From assembly GCA_015228895.1 (NCBI GenBank), contig JADGCR010000155.1:1-5495 (forward strand): a stretch of DNA of 5,495 bases, read 5' to 3'. The notes below the pieces were generated by a model. That model was not told where the DNA came from. It did no database searches and saw nothing but the letters and a program-made list of their open reading frames with translations. This DNA comes from Magnetococcales bacterium. GTDB lineage: Bacteria; Pseudomonadota; Magnetococcia; Magnetococcales; Magnetaquicoccaceae. Both the position numbers and the translations under genes were made by a program. Positions 5,353 through 5,495 of this stretch are shown in pieces; within the stretch, counting starts at the first letter, position 1; every line of letters begins with the position of its first letter.

Positions 5353-5495
5353 TTACAGTCTGCCGGGCACAAAATCCGGTCCATTCGCCAGTTTGACATT
5401 CTCTCCGGACTGGACGATGACAAACAGACCGTGCTCCATGGCGAACGATTCGGCGTCGTGGTCCATGAGGATGCCGGCGACGGCCCCCATGACAC
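5353..5495 (-). CDS. Conserved hypothetical protein, C-terminal 46 residues only
   Basis: Read on the minus strand, an open frame enters from the right edge and ends at TAA (5355-5353). It encodes GAVAGILMDHDAESFAMEHG, then GLFVIVQSGENVKLAN and a short GPDFVPGRL tail. From memory, the pattern GAVAG...D.DA...A...GLFV..QSGE....N...F.P closes a group of uncharacterised bacterial proteins that often have a coiled-coil front half and occur in several copies per genome; the front half is outside the window, so this is unconfirmed. The peptide reads as real: it has a balanced composition, a predicted helix-strand-strand order and a plausible end, and its convergent placement fits the tRNA terminator. 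A competing frame that runs on through the tRNA was rejected. No function is claimed. Confidence 0.6.
   Translation of the reverse strand, partial: VMGAVAGILMDHDAESFAMEHGLFVIVQSGENVKLANGPDFVPGRL

Noticed and set aside
5184..5495. 103-codon minus-strand frame running across the tRNA
   Set aside because: It reads through the tRNA 3' half and the terminator. A neighbouring minus frame ending at 5353 gives a far more protein-like sequence in the same DNA.
1..5495. CRISPR array, insertion sequence, toxin-antitoxin pair or defence system
   Set aside because: No regularly spaced repeats, no transposase or recombinase motifs, no terminal inverted repeats with target duplication, and no small gene pairs were found on either strand.

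Overview
The window reads as a GC-rich chromosomal segment from a Gram-negative proteobacterium. The evidence is an NtrC-type sigma-54 regulator, an inner-membrane-anchored PpiD/SurA-type periplasmic chaperone, and a tRNA-Leu that carries its own sigma-70-like promoter. I cannot fix the genus from the sequence. A deep-branching lineage such as Magnetococcia is a guess from the general feel of the proteins, not something the sequence proves.

Layout, left to right: (1) the last 154 codons of a sigma-54-dependent transcriptional activator on +, cut by the window edge; (2) ribF on -, bifunctional riboflavin kinase/FAD synthetase, overlapping the regulator tail-to-tail by 11 bp; (3) a divergent, AT-richer control region of about 266 bp holding a candidate promoter for each flanking gene, a 7-bp direct repeat and a small leader hairpin; (4) a ppiD-like parvulin chaperone gene on +; (5) 23 bp further, a dihydrolipoamide dehydrogenase gene (lpd) on +, probably in the same transcript; (6) a tRNA-Leu(CAA) gene with its own promoter and an intrinsic terminator; (7) a convergent gene fragment on -, of which only the last 46 codons are present.

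How the genes relate: RibF makes FMN and FAD, and FAD is the prosthetic group of the Lpd encoded 2 kb away. They are on opposite strands, so this is a functional echo rather than an operon. PpiD helps proteins fold as they leave the Sec translocon and has no known tie to Lpd. No E1/E2 subunits of a 2-oxoacid dehydrogenase are visible, so the Lpd here looks like a detached E3 supplying complexes or glycine cleavage enzymes encoded elsewhere.

The region is essentially housekeeping. I do not see a mobile element, a CRISPR array, a defence island or a clearly new system. The points most worth a second look are the ppiD leader (direct repeat plus hairpin), the ppiD-lpd pairing, the variant active-site surroundings of Lpd, and the partial protein at the right edge.
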